NCBI RefSeq assembly: GCF_014192015.1
Contig: NZ_JACHXJ010000006.1
Coordinates: 186,001-250,000, forward strand
Source: Paenibacillus rhizosphaerae
Lineage (GTDB): Bacteria > Bacillota > Bacilli > Paenibacillales > Paenibacillaceae
Length of the DNA: 64,000 nt
Reading direction: 5' to 3'
A program made the translations under genes and the position numbers. Of the stretch, positions 26,767 to 34,475 are shown in pieces (positions within the stretch are counted from its first letter, which is position 1; each line of letters starts with the position of its first letter). A model generated the notes under the pieces. That model saw only the letters and a program-made list of their open reading frames with translations. It made no database searches and was not told where the DNA came from.

Positions 26767-29700
26767 ATGACGAAGAGCAAACGCCGGATGACCCGGCTGT
26801 TGAGCGTGCCGCTGGCGGCCGCCCTCACCCTCGGCTCCGTTACGCTCTGGGGACCGGGCACAACCTATGCGTTCAGCGCCGGGGACGGTGACGCGGCCAT
26901 CGAGGCGTTTAACGCCAAGTTCTGGGATCCGGCGGCCGGCATGTTCTGGAAGAACACCGACCGCAAGGATCACCAGGATTTCTGGGTGGAAGCCGAGCTG
27001 TGGGAATTGGTGATGGACTCGTATCTCCATACGTCGGATCCCGAGCTGAAAGGTCAGCTGCGCAAGCAGATCGACGACCTGTATAACGGCACGGTGGCCA
27101 AATACGGCAGCGACTGGACGAACAACCATTTCAACGACGACATTATGTGGTGGGCGATGGGCAGTGCGCGGGCGTATGAAATTACCGGCGACCAGAAGTA
27201 TTTGGACGCGGCGAAGTACCATTTTGACTGGGTATTCAATACGCAGTGGGACGAAGACTTCGCCGGCGGCGGCATCTGGTGGCTGAACAGCGAGCATAAC
27301 ACCAAAAATGCCTGCATCAACTTCCCGGCAGCTGAAGCGGCGGTCTACCTTTACAACATCACCAAAGATCAACATTATCTGGACGCCGCCAAGCAAATTT
27401 TCAAATGGGGCAAAACGATGCTGACCGACGGCAACGGCAAAGTGTTCGACCGGATCGAAACGGAAAAAGGGCCGATTCCGGACGCCACGCACTACAATCA
27501 GGGTACATACATCGGCGCGGCGGTAGGCTTGTACCGTATTACCGGGGACACCTCCTATCTGGACGAAGCGGTCAAGGCGGCGGCGTTCACCAAAGACCAT
27601 TTGGTCGATAACGGCGGCGTGCTGAACTACGAAGGACCGAACCACGACCTGAAGGGCGGCAAAACGATCCTGCTCCGCAACCTGTCCTTCCTGCAAAAGG
27701 CGCTGGACGAGCGGACCGAAAGCAAGTACAAGGACTTTGGCACGCAGTTTGACGCGTGGGTTTCTTTTAATGCCGAGCTTGCCTGGACCCACCGCAATGC
27801 CGAGAACATCGTCGATGGCAACTGGGCGGGCCAGCTGCTCTCCGGCACGTATGAGTCCTGGGCGTCCGCGGCAGCCGTGGAGGCGCTGAATACGCTGGAG
27901 CCGCAGGATGCCGAAATTCAATACCCGGAAAAAGACCCGTACGGCAAAATCGAAGCCGAGCGCTACAACATCGGCCAAGGATTTGTCCTGGAAGGCGCAC
28001 TGGAAGGAACGCTGCAGCTGGGCGGCATCGAAGCCGGCGACTTTGCGGCTTTTAAAAACGTAGACTTCGGCACCGCCGGCGCCAAAGGCTTCATCGCGAG
28101 AGCGGCCAGCGGAACCGGCGGCGGCAACATCGAAGTCCGCCTGGATTCGCTTGACGGGCCGAAAGCCGGAACGCTGAACGTCGAAGGCACCGGAGGGTGG
28201 AACAACTATATCGACGCGGTCACCGTGCTCAAGGATGACCAGGGCAATCCGGTTACCATAACCGGCACGCATGACGTCTATCTCGTGTTCACCAAAACGA
28301 ACGACCAATACCTGTTTAACTTGAACTGGTTTAAATTCACCACCGGGGACCCGACGCGCACCGACGCTTACGCCAAGCTGAAAGGCGTTAACTATGACAG
28401 CAGCGAAGGCCTGAGCAAGGCGCAGGGCGGTTTCCTCGACGCGATCCACAACAACGCCTATGCCTCCTATAAAGGCATCGATTTCGGCTCCGGCGCGGCC
28501 GGCATAACGGTCCATGTCGCCAGCGGCAATCAGGGCGGATCGATCGAGGTAAAGCTGGATTCCCTGAACGGCCCTACCGCAGGCGTAGTGGAGATTCCAG
28601 CTCTCGGCGGATGGGATAACTGGGTGGACATCATGGCCAACCTTGACGATAAGCTCGCGGTGGGCGTGCATGACGTGTACCTCATTTTCCACGGAAAAGA
28701 CGGCAGCGACTTCCCATGCAACCTGGATTGGTTCACCTTTACGACGATGAAGGGCACGGCGAGAGATGCTTATACCAAGCTGGAAGCTGAAAACCGGACG
28801 AACGGCGTCGGCTTCGGCACCGAAAGCGGCGGCGGCCAGACCTATCTGGCCGGTATCTTCGGCCCGAACAACGGGTACGCCATGTACAACTACGTTGACT
28901 TCGGCGACACGAGCCCGACGAAGTTCCATGTCAACGCAGCCAGCGACACGAGCGGCGGCACCGTCGAAGTGCGCATCGACAGCCTGAACGGTCCGGTCAT
29001 CGCCAGCAACAAGGTTACCGGAACGGGCGGCTGGCAAAACTTCAAAGTGTTCTCGACCGATGTGACGACGCCGGTCACCGGCAAACATATCGTGTTCCTG
29101 CTCTTTAAAGGTTCGGACTATCTGTACAATCTCGACAAGTTCACCTTTGGCGACCCGTCCGTCTTTACGGCACCTAATCCGCCGACGGAACCGGTGGAAG
29201 ACCATGTGCCGCCGGGTGACGTGGAGAACGTGCTCGTCAGCCGGGGTGACGGCCAGCTGACCCTGACCTGGGACGGCCCATACGATTTGGACGCGGACAA
29301 CATCCGGGTCACCGTGACGAGCGGCGGACAGCAGGTCGGTGATGTGCTGGAAGTGAATCGCGGCATTCAAAAGGCCGTCATCCCGGGCATCGAGGACGGC
29401 AAGGACTACAGTATCCTGCTCCAGGCCGTGGATAAATCGGGCAACGTGTCCAAGGGCATCACGGTGGACAGCAAGATTGAACCGGCCTACGCCCTGACGG
29501 TGAACGGTACGGCCGTGAAGGACGGCGATACGCTGGACGACAGCGGGGTGCTGTCCTTCCAGGCCGGCGGCGGCCTCGCCGCAGGCGGTTCAGCGGTGCT
29601 GACGTTGGCCGGTAAGGAATACAAGGTCGATGCGCAGCAGCCTGGCGTCGAGGTGGCCCTGGCCGGCAAGCTGGGCGACCAGACAGTCACCGTCGACGTG

Positions 29701-30024
29701 TACGGCGGCTCGGGCGAGCCGGCCCGGACGACGCTGCAGCTGCATGTGACGACCGGCCCGGCCTCCATCCAGCAGCTGATCGACCGCTACAGCGCCGCCG
29801 GCGATCTGGGCGGCGGGCTCGTGCCGCAGCTGACCAATGCGCTGAAGCAGGCGCAGCACCAATGGGACGGCGGCAAGCCTGACCAGGCCGTGAAGCACCT
29901 GCAGGATTTCCTGAAGCATCTGGACAACAAGGGCCAGAGCGGCAATGTCAAAGATGACGCCAAAGCAGTGCTGACCGCGGATGTGAACGCGCTGATCGCC
30001 CAGTGGCAGGGCGCGGGAAAGTGA
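26767..30024 (+). CDS. secreted GH76 alpha-1,6-mannanase with CBM, FN3 and FIMAH modules
   Basis: 1085 residues from ATG 26767, preceded by AAAGGAGGAG. Signal peptide 1-36. The GH76 catalytic domain covers about 40-385 and has the Asp-Asp pair (NNHFNDDIMWW, residues 124-125) that serves as nucleophile and acid/base in Bacillus circulans Aman6. Three similar CBM6-like modules follow (about 395-530, 535-665 and 665-800), each with EVR/KLDSLxGP and GGWxN signatures. An FN3 domain covers about 825-915, and a C-terminal FIMAH domain (QAVKHLQDFLKHLDN) about 1000-1080. It should hydrolyse the alpha-1,6-mannan backbone of fungal cell walls outside the cell. It is the last gene of cluster B. Confidence 0.92.
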   Translation: MTKSKRRMTRLLSVPLAAALTLGSVTLWGPGTTYAFSAGDGDAAIEAFNAKFWDPAAGMFWKNTDRKDHQDFWVEAELWELVMDSYLHTSDPELKGQLRKQIDDLYNGTVAKYGSDWTNNHFNDDIMWWAMGSARAYEITGDQKYLDAAKYHFDWVFNTQWDEDFAGGGIWWLNSEHNTKNACINFPAAEAAVYLYNITKDQHYLDAAKQIFKWGKTMLTDGNGKVFDRIETEKGPIPDATHYNQGTYIGAAVGLYRITGDTSYLDEAVKAAAFTKDHLVDNGGVLNYEGPNHDLKGGKTILLRNLSFLQKALDERTESKYKDFGTQFDAWVSFNAELAWTHRNAENIVDGNWAGQLLSGTYESWASAAAVEALNTLEPQDAEIQYPEKDPYGKIEAERYNIGQGFVLEGALEGTLQLGGIEAGDFAAFKNVDFGTAGAKGFIARAASGTGGGNIEVRLDSLDGPKAGTLNVEGTGGWNNYIDAVTVLKDDQGNPVTITGTHDVYLVFTKTNDQYLFNLNWFKFTTGDPTRTDAYAKLKGVNYDSSEGLSKAQGGFLDAIHNNAYASYKGIDFGSGAAGITVHVASGNQGGSIEVKLDSLNGPTAGVVEIPALGGWDNWVDIMANLDDKLAVGVHDVYLIFHGKDGSDFPCNLDWFTFTTMKGTARDAYTKLEAENRTNGVGFGTESGGGQTYLAGIFGPNNGYAMYNYVDFGDTSPTKFHVNAASDTSGGTVEVRIDSLNGPVIASNKVTGTGGWQNFKVFSTDVTTPVTGKHIVFLLFKGSDYLYNLDKFTFGDPSVFTAPNPPTEPVEDHVPPGDVENVLVSRGDGQLTLTWDGPYDLDADNIRVTVTSGGQQVGDVLEVNRGIQKAVIPGIEDGKDYSILLQAVDKSGNVSKGITVDSKIEPAYALTVNGTAVKDGDTLDDSGVLSFQAGGGLAAGGSAVLTLAGKEYKVDAQQPGVEVALAGKLGDQTVTVDVYGGSGEPARTTLQLHVTTGPASIQQLIDRYSAAGDLGGGLVPQLTNALKQAQHQWDGGKPDQAVKHLQDFLKHLDNKGQSGNVKDDAKAVLTADVNALIAQWQGAGK

Positions 30025-30055
30025 TTTTCGCGTAGGTCTGGCGTGATAGTAAACG

Positions 30056-30100
30056 AGGGGCTGCCCTTTCACGGAATTATCCGTGAGGGGCAGCCCCTTT
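30056..30100 (+). terminator. terminator of cluster B
   Basis: AGGGGCTGCCC and GGGGCAGCCCCT form the outer stem and TCACGGA/TCCGTGA an inner one. A short T run follows. Confidence 0.85.
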
Positions 30101-30140
30101 GTGATGTCGGTTGGGGATTGAAGCTGAAATTGATGCCAGA

Positions 30141-31124
30141 CTACTCCCCTCTTTCTCCCTCAAACAACTCCCTATACTTCCCGTACCCTTCGCGCTCCAG
30201 CTCCTCCCGCGGCACAAAGCGCAGCGCTGCCGAGTTGACCTGGTAATGCTGCCCGGCAGGCGGAGGGCCGTTGTGAAACAGGTGGCCCAGGTACGCGCCG
30301 GACAGGCGGCCGTACAGAGCGGTGCGCGCTTTGCCGCTGCGCAGGTCAGCTTTCCGGCGGAGAAAGCCTTCGTGGATCGGCCGCGTAAACGCCGGAAAGC
30401 CGGTCCCTGCATCGAACTGATCCCGTGAACAGAATAAGGGATCGCCGTTCACCACATCCACGTAGATGCCTTCGCGCTCGTTATTCCAGTACGCATTCTC
30501 GTAAGGCAGCTCATCCGCGCCGTGCTGCGTGACCTCGTACTGAAGGCGGGTCAGCTTTTTGCGCAGCTCGGTATCATCCTGCTTTCTGCGCCAATGCTTT
30601 TCGGAGAATGTCCCGCGTCCGGAACCCTCATGGTAAAGGTTGTAGTCGTAGCGGTGCGTTTTATAGTAGTCCTGGTGCTCGTCCTCCGCCGGATAGAACG
30701 GCCCCGCCGGCAAAATTTCGGTGACGATGTGCCCTTTAAACCGCCCGCTTACAGCAAGCTCCCGCTTGGAAGCCTCCGCTTTGGCCCGCTGTTCCCCGTT
30801 ATGTACAAAAATGGCCGTCCGGTAAGAATTCCCCCGGTCCATAAACTGCCCGCCCGCATCGGTCGGATCGATCAGCTGCCAGTAGATGTCCAGCAGACGC
30901 TCATACGGAAACACCTCCGGGTCAAAGGCGATCTGAACCGCTTCGTAGTGCCCGGTCGTTTCCGTCCCTACTTCTTCATAGGTGGGATGCTCCGTACGGC
31001 CCCCGGTATAACCGGACACGATCGAATGGATGCCCGGCAGCTCGTCAAACGGCTGCACCATGCACCAGAAGCACCCGCCCGCAAATGTGGCCAACTCCCA
31101 GTCCTGATGATTGTCCTGCTCCAT
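30141..31124 (-). CDS. msrAB: MsrA-MsrB fusion, MsrB catalytic cysteine replaced
   Basis: 327 residues. The N-terminal MsrA domain has the catalytic motif GGCFWCM with Cys18 and the GHYEAV segment, and reduces methionine-S-sulfoxide in proteins. The C-terminal MsrB domain has SRDQFDAGTGFPAF and the end motif HYQVNSAALRFVP. In known MsrB enzymes that motif is RYCxNS, its Cys being the catalytic residue for the R-sulfoxide; here position 295 is Gln (codon CAG, 30242-30240). The CxxC zinc pairs are also missing. MsrB activity is therefore doubtful. GGGGAG precedes the ATG. The gene stands alone. Confidence 0.93.
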   Translation of the reverse strand: MEQDNHQDWELATFAGGCFWCMVQPFDELPGIHSIVSGYTGGRTEHPTYEEVGTETTGHYEAVQIAFDPEVFPYERLLDIYWQLIDPTDAGGQFMDRGNSYRTAIFVHNGEQRAKAEASKRELAVSGRFKGHIVTEILPAGPFYPAEDEHQDYYKTHRYDYNLYHEGSGRGTFSEKHWRRKQDDTELRKKLTRLQYEVTQHGADELPYENAYWNNEREGIYVDVVNGDPLFCSRDQFDAGTGFPAFTRPIHEGFLRRKADLRSGKARTALYGRLSGAYLGHLFHNGPPPAGQHYQVNSAALRFVPREELEREGYGKYRELFEGERGE

Positions 31125-31390
31125 GCCTTTCTCCCCTTTCTTTTCAAAGTAAACATACCACAGTTCCGCATGCCTTGTCCGAGCAGCATTTCATGCAGCT
31201 CCCGTTTCCGCAGACCGGGTGAAAGCCGCAGCATGAAGAGGCAGGAAGACGGGCCAGAGGGGGATAAACGGGTCATGGCGGACCAAGTCCATCACTTGTC
31301 CGGCATGAATTGGCATCCTTGTCCGCAGACAAGCATACATTTTAGAAAAAGGCTTGACCAGCTTGTGACTACCAAACTATTCACCAAAGG
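31125..31390. other. intergenic region between divergent genes
   Basis: A 266-bp gap. A possible plus promoter for the YitT gene is TTGACC (31354-31359) with an 18-bp spacer and TATTCA (31378-31383). I see no gene here. Confidence 0.35.
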
Positions 31391-32071
31391 ATGATCGGGT
31401 TGAAAATACAGTTAATCCCCGGCCGTTACAGGCACCACCGGCACCTGTTTTACCGCCGTCTCAGCAGGAAAGTCTCTCTTATTACAGCGGGAGCGGTGCT
31501 TCAAGGCTTTGCGATGGCGGTTTTTTTATTCCCTCACAGCATCCCGTCCGGAGGAGGTGCCGGCATTGCCGTGCTGCTCAATCACGGATTCGGCCTGCCC
31601 GTGAGCCTTGGCCTCTGGTTTGCGAATTTCGCCTTTCTGATTTTTACCGCCCATCATTTGGGCATCTTCAGTGCCATTGGCACCATTTACGTCATCACGG
31701 CCACGTCCGTATCGGTCAATTTTTTTGAGGTCTATGTCCGGCCGCCGCTGCTGAATGTGTGGCTCGACCTCTTGATCGGCTCCCTTATTCTCGGCACCGG
31801 CGTCGCCATGCTCATGAGACAGCGGGTATCCAACGGAGGTATCGGTTATACCGCACTGGTATTGTACAAGTACAAAAAAATAAAACCCGGCACATCCCTT
31901 TTCTGGATGAACGGGGTTATCTTTGTCCTGACGGCCTATGTCGTCAACTGGAAAATCATCCTTTTCGCCATAGGGTGCCAATTGATCTCCACCCGGGTCA
32001 TCAATTACCTGCTCGGCCGTAAGCCGCAGCGGCGATGGGAAGCCGGATTCGCCTGGCGCAGCAAAAAATAG
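31391..32071 (+). CDS. YitT family membrane protein
   Basis: 226 residues with about five membrane helices and the YitT signatures AVFLFPHSIPSGGGAGIAVLLN and RVSNGGIGYTALVLYKY (PF02588). Many family members are about 280 residues and end in a DUF2179 domain, which is absent here. The substrate or role is unknown. The ATG at 31391 lies right next to AAAGG, so a TTG nine bases downstream is an alternative start. Confidence 0.8.
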   Translation: MIGLKIQLIPGRYRHHRHLFYRRLSRKVSLITAGAVLQGFAMAVFLFPHSIPSGGGAGIAVLLNHGFGLPVSLGLWFANFAFLIFTAHHLGIFSAIGTIYVITATSVSVNFFEVYVRPPLLNVWLDLLIGSLILGTGVAMLMRQRVSNGGIGYTALVLYKYKKIKPGTSLFWMNGVIFVLTAYVVNWKIILFAIGCQLISTRVINYLLGRKPQRRWEAGFAWRSKK

Positions 32072-32124
32072 CATCTTTCTCCTGACCATCAAACACGCAA
32101 ACTGCAGGATCCATCCCAAAGAAA

Positions 32125-32149
32125 AGGCCGGATCAAGATCCGGCTTTTT
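32125..32149. terminator. bidirectional terminator between YitT and MFS genes
   Basis: GCCGGATC and GATCCGGC form a compact stem flanked by AAAA and TTTTT. The MFS stop codon (TGA, 32135-32133) lies inside the hairpin. Confidence 0.8.
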
Positions 32150-33434
32150 GGCGTCCGCCGAACGGCCGAATCAGGCCCGCCGGCTTGTTTCGGTAAGCTT
32201 CGGCGCGTTTGCCGCCGGACGGCTTTCCTTCCCCGGACTCGACCCGGATCAAGAATAGAGCAAGCAGCCCGATCACAAACGTCAGTCCGGCAATGGACAG
32301 AAACATGCCTGGCCGCGACCATCCCATCATCCACCCGAACAACGGCGGGCCAACCGCCACCCCGAAGAACCGCACCGACCCGTACAGGGAGGTCACAATG
32401 CCCCGTCTCTCCTTCCCGACCGCTCTCGTAATAAAGCTGTTGATGCAGGGCAGGATCAGGCCCGTTCCCAAACTGCTGACGGCCAGAATGGCGATGAACA
32501 AGGTCAAGTGTCCGATAAACGCCAGCAGAACGTAGGCGATCGTCATCAGAACGAATCCGATCACGATCAGCCGTTTCATCAGCTTATTGTTCTCTTTAAT
32601 TTGGCTGCCGGTCACGTAGGACGTGGTGCACATGACCAGCAAAGGAATGGCCAGCACCAGCCCTTTGCCGGCTCCCATGATATTGTGTTCCTTTTCCAGC
32701 ATGTCGGACAGGTAAAAAAGAATGCCGAACAGCGCAAACAAACAGGTCGCGCCGGCCAAGTATGCGGGGATCAGCCAGCGGCCCTCATGCTTGAACACGC
32801 TGCCGAGACCATTGACGTATTTCTTAAAAGGCATCGGCTCCTTCTCTTTTTTCTTCTCCTTAATTAGGAGCCAGGTGAGTGTGATCGAAATAATAACGAC
32901 CGCCGGAAAAGTAAAAAATACGCTATACCATACAATCAAAGCCACCAGCGATCCGAGAATCGGCGAGATGACTTTACCAAAGCCGTTGGATGCCTCGACC
33001 AGTCCGAGCACCCTGCTCTCCGCGGATCCCTTGAACAAATCGCCCGTGAGCGCCATGGCGATCGGTGCTGTCCCTGCTGCGCCTATGCCTTGAAGCGTTC
33101 GGCCCACCATAATCCAGAGGTAAGGCTGGGGAAACAGAGCTGCCGCGAATCCGGCCAGCAGACCCCCGATGCCGTACAGGATCAGTGCCGGCACGATGAC
33201 AATTTTCCGGGAAAAGCGGTCGGACAAATACCCCAAGATCGGAATGAAAAAGGCGGCTACCAAAGAGAACGCGGTGATCGTCAGGCTTGTTTGAAACGAT
33301 GAAATATGAAGCTTCGACTCCATTTGGGGTAGGATCGGAATGAGCATGGAATTGCCCAACGTCATGATGAAGGGAACCGAGGCAATGGCCGCGATCGTTT
33401 TCCCCGACGGTTGTTTCTGCTGTTCTTCAGCCAT
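32133..33434 (-). CDS. MFS transporter, drug-efflux-like
   Basis: 433 residues with 12 predicted helices. Motif A reads GYLSDRFSRKIVIVPAL after the second helix, and GRTLQGIGAAGTAPIAMAL is the motif B region typical of drug:proton antiporters. The basic C-terminal tail (about 35 residues) is cytoplasmic. AAAGGAG lies ten bases before the ATG. No regulator is adjacent and the substrate cannot be predicted. Confidence 0.87.
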   Translation of the reverse strand: MAEEQQKQPSGKTIAAIASVPFIMTLGNSMLIPILPQMESKLHISSFQTSLTITAFSLVAAFFIPILGYLSDRFSRKIVIVPALILYGIGGLLAGFAAALFPQPYLWIMVGRTLQGIGAAGTAPIAMALTGDLFKGSAESRVLGLVEASNGFGKVISPILGSLVALIVWYSVFFTFPAVVIISITLTWLLIKEKKKEKEPMPFKKYVNGLGSVFKHEGRWLIPAYLAGATCLFALFGILFYLSDMLEKEHNIMGAGKGLVLAIPLLVMCTTSYVTGSQIKENNKLMKRLIVIGFVLMTIAYVLLAFIGHLTLFIAILAVSSLGTGLILPCINSFITRAVGKERRGIVTSLYGSVRFFGVAVGPPLFGWMMGWSRPGMFLSIAGLTFVIGLLALFLIRVESGEGKPSGGKRAEAYRNKPAGLIRPFGGRQKAGS

Positions 33435-33520
33435 CGCTGGAGTGCTCCTTTCTTAGGAAAGTACAACCTTTTCTGCTTAGATTGTCCCTGGAAACGTCAA
33501 GTTATGCTCTGGATTGAGTT

Positions 33521-33549
33521 TATTCAGAACGTATTCAGAGCCTTATGAT
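33521..33549 (+). promoter_or_regulatory. TATTCAGA direct repeat before a -10-like site
   Basis: TATTCAGA occurs at 33521-33528 and again at 33532-33539, an 11-bp period placing both on one DNA face. TATGAT (33544-33549) follows. Direct repeats at this position are typical of response-regulator sites. Confidence 0.4.
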
Positions 33550-33622
33550 CTAATGGAGGTATCGCTTTAAACGGAGGTATGAATACGGTAATCAATGAAT
33601 GGAATTGCTTGGTGGTGAAGGA

Positions 33623-33892
33623 ATGTTATCGAAAATACAGCAAGAGGCATTGGAACAAGCCCGGAAGCATGGTGGAAAGCTTGTTCGGTGGAATGACGGA
33701 GGATATTGGACGTATGAGGGCGTTCTTCCAAAGGCAAGCGGCTCGACAAGATGGCCTGATGGCGAATGGCGCTGTACGACAAATACGATTTTTGCACTGG
33801 TCCGCCGCGGGTACATGGCCATGGATGATTGGCATACGTGTTCGGTCGTGCAAGAAGAACCGCCTGAGCAACCGGGTAAAATGGAGCTTTAG
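33623..33892 (+). CDS. small hypothetical protein
   Basis: About 89 residues from ATG 33623 (MLSKIQQEALEQARKHGG), with GGTGG about nine bases upstream. The helical N-terminus is followed by a strand-rich region (KLVRWNDGGYWTYEGV, TTNTIFALVRRGYM) and an acidic tail. I recall no function. Similar short proteins with the KLVRWxGGxWTYEG pattern appear in Paenibacillus, but I cannot verify this. It precedes the receiver gene by 68 bp in the same direction. Confidence 0.55.
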   Translation: MLSKIQQEALEQARKHGGKLVRWNDGGYWTYEGVLPKASGSTRWPDGEWRCTTNTIFALVRRGYMAMDDWHTCSVVQEEPPEQPGKMEL

Positions 33893-33960
33893 AAGGTTTC
33901 AGAATACATAAGCATGCCGCTTCCGGGAAAACACGGGGCTATTAGGGGAGAGAAAGCCGC

Positions 33961-34416
33961 TTGAAGGTAATGATCGTCGATGATGAGTATCTGGCATTAT
34001 TAAAAATGGAAAAACTGCTTCAGACGCAGACCGCTGTTCCTATTCCGTGGAAGATCATCGGATCCTATATGAATCCCCACGATGCACTGGCGGCGTCCCG
34101 GATCGAGGTACCCGATGTGGCCTTTTTGGATATCGAATTACCGGAAATGTCCGGCATGGAGCTGGCTGAGCAGCTGCTGGCAATTCATCCGCAGATGCAC
34201 ATCGTCTTTGTGACCGCCTTTCAACAATTTGCGGTTCACGCATTTCAGGTGAATGCCCTCGATTATTTATTGAAGCCCGTTCAACCCGCGAGACTGGCCG
34301 TAACGCTGAAACGAATCGCACAAGGCTTGAGCCTGAAGACTGCGGGTTCCGGAACGATCCTGGTCCCTCTGGAACAAAGCTTGTTGGCAGGCCGGCCCAA
34401 ATCCGTCAGGGAATGA
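33961..34416 (+). CDS. response regulator, receiver domain without output domain
   Basis: 151 residues from TTG 33961, after GGGAGAGAAAG. The receiver fold is complete (VDDEY, Asp57 in VAFLDIELPEMSG, the TAF threonine, and lysine in YLLKPVQ). After residue 125 only a short tail follows. Relatives in Bacilli with LALLKMEKLL-type starts usually carry a DNA-binding output domain, so this is either a stand-alone phosphotransfer protein of the Spo0F kind or a truncated regulator. It converges on the hybrid kinase gene, its likely partner (inference). Confidence 0.8.
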   Translation: MKVMIVDDEYLALLKMEKLLQTQTAVPIPWKIIGSYMNPHDALAASRIEVPDVAFLDIELPEMSGMELAEQLLAIHPQMHIVFVTAFQQFAVHAFQVNALDYLLKPVQPARLAVTLKRIAQGLSLKTAGSGTILVPLEQSLLAGRPKSVRE

Positions 34417-34439
34417 AACGCTGAATACCACGAACAAAA

Positions 34440-34474
34440 GCATAAAGTAGCCTGTTCAGCAGGCTGCTTTATGC
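34440..34474. terminator. bidirectional terminator between receiver and hybrid kinase genes
   Basis: GCATAAAGTAGCCTG and CAGGCTGCTTTATGC form a fifteen-position stem with a five-base loop. It sits between two convergent stop codons 59 bp apart. Confidence 0.75.
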
Positions 34475-34475
34475 T

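Noticed and set aside
26764..29370. An 868-codon open frame antisense to the GH76 gene
   Set aside because: It is a high-GC shadow of the real gene. It has no ribosome site, no recognisable domain and an odd Arg/Val/Gly-rich composition.
31231..31394. 54-codon frame overlapping the YitT start
   Set aside because: No ribosome site before its ATG and no hydrophobic or family pattern; the four-base overlap alone is weak evidence.
33579..33911. 110-codon frame overlapping the small unknown gene
   Set aside because: The other frame has a better-spaced ribosome site and a more protein-like composition.
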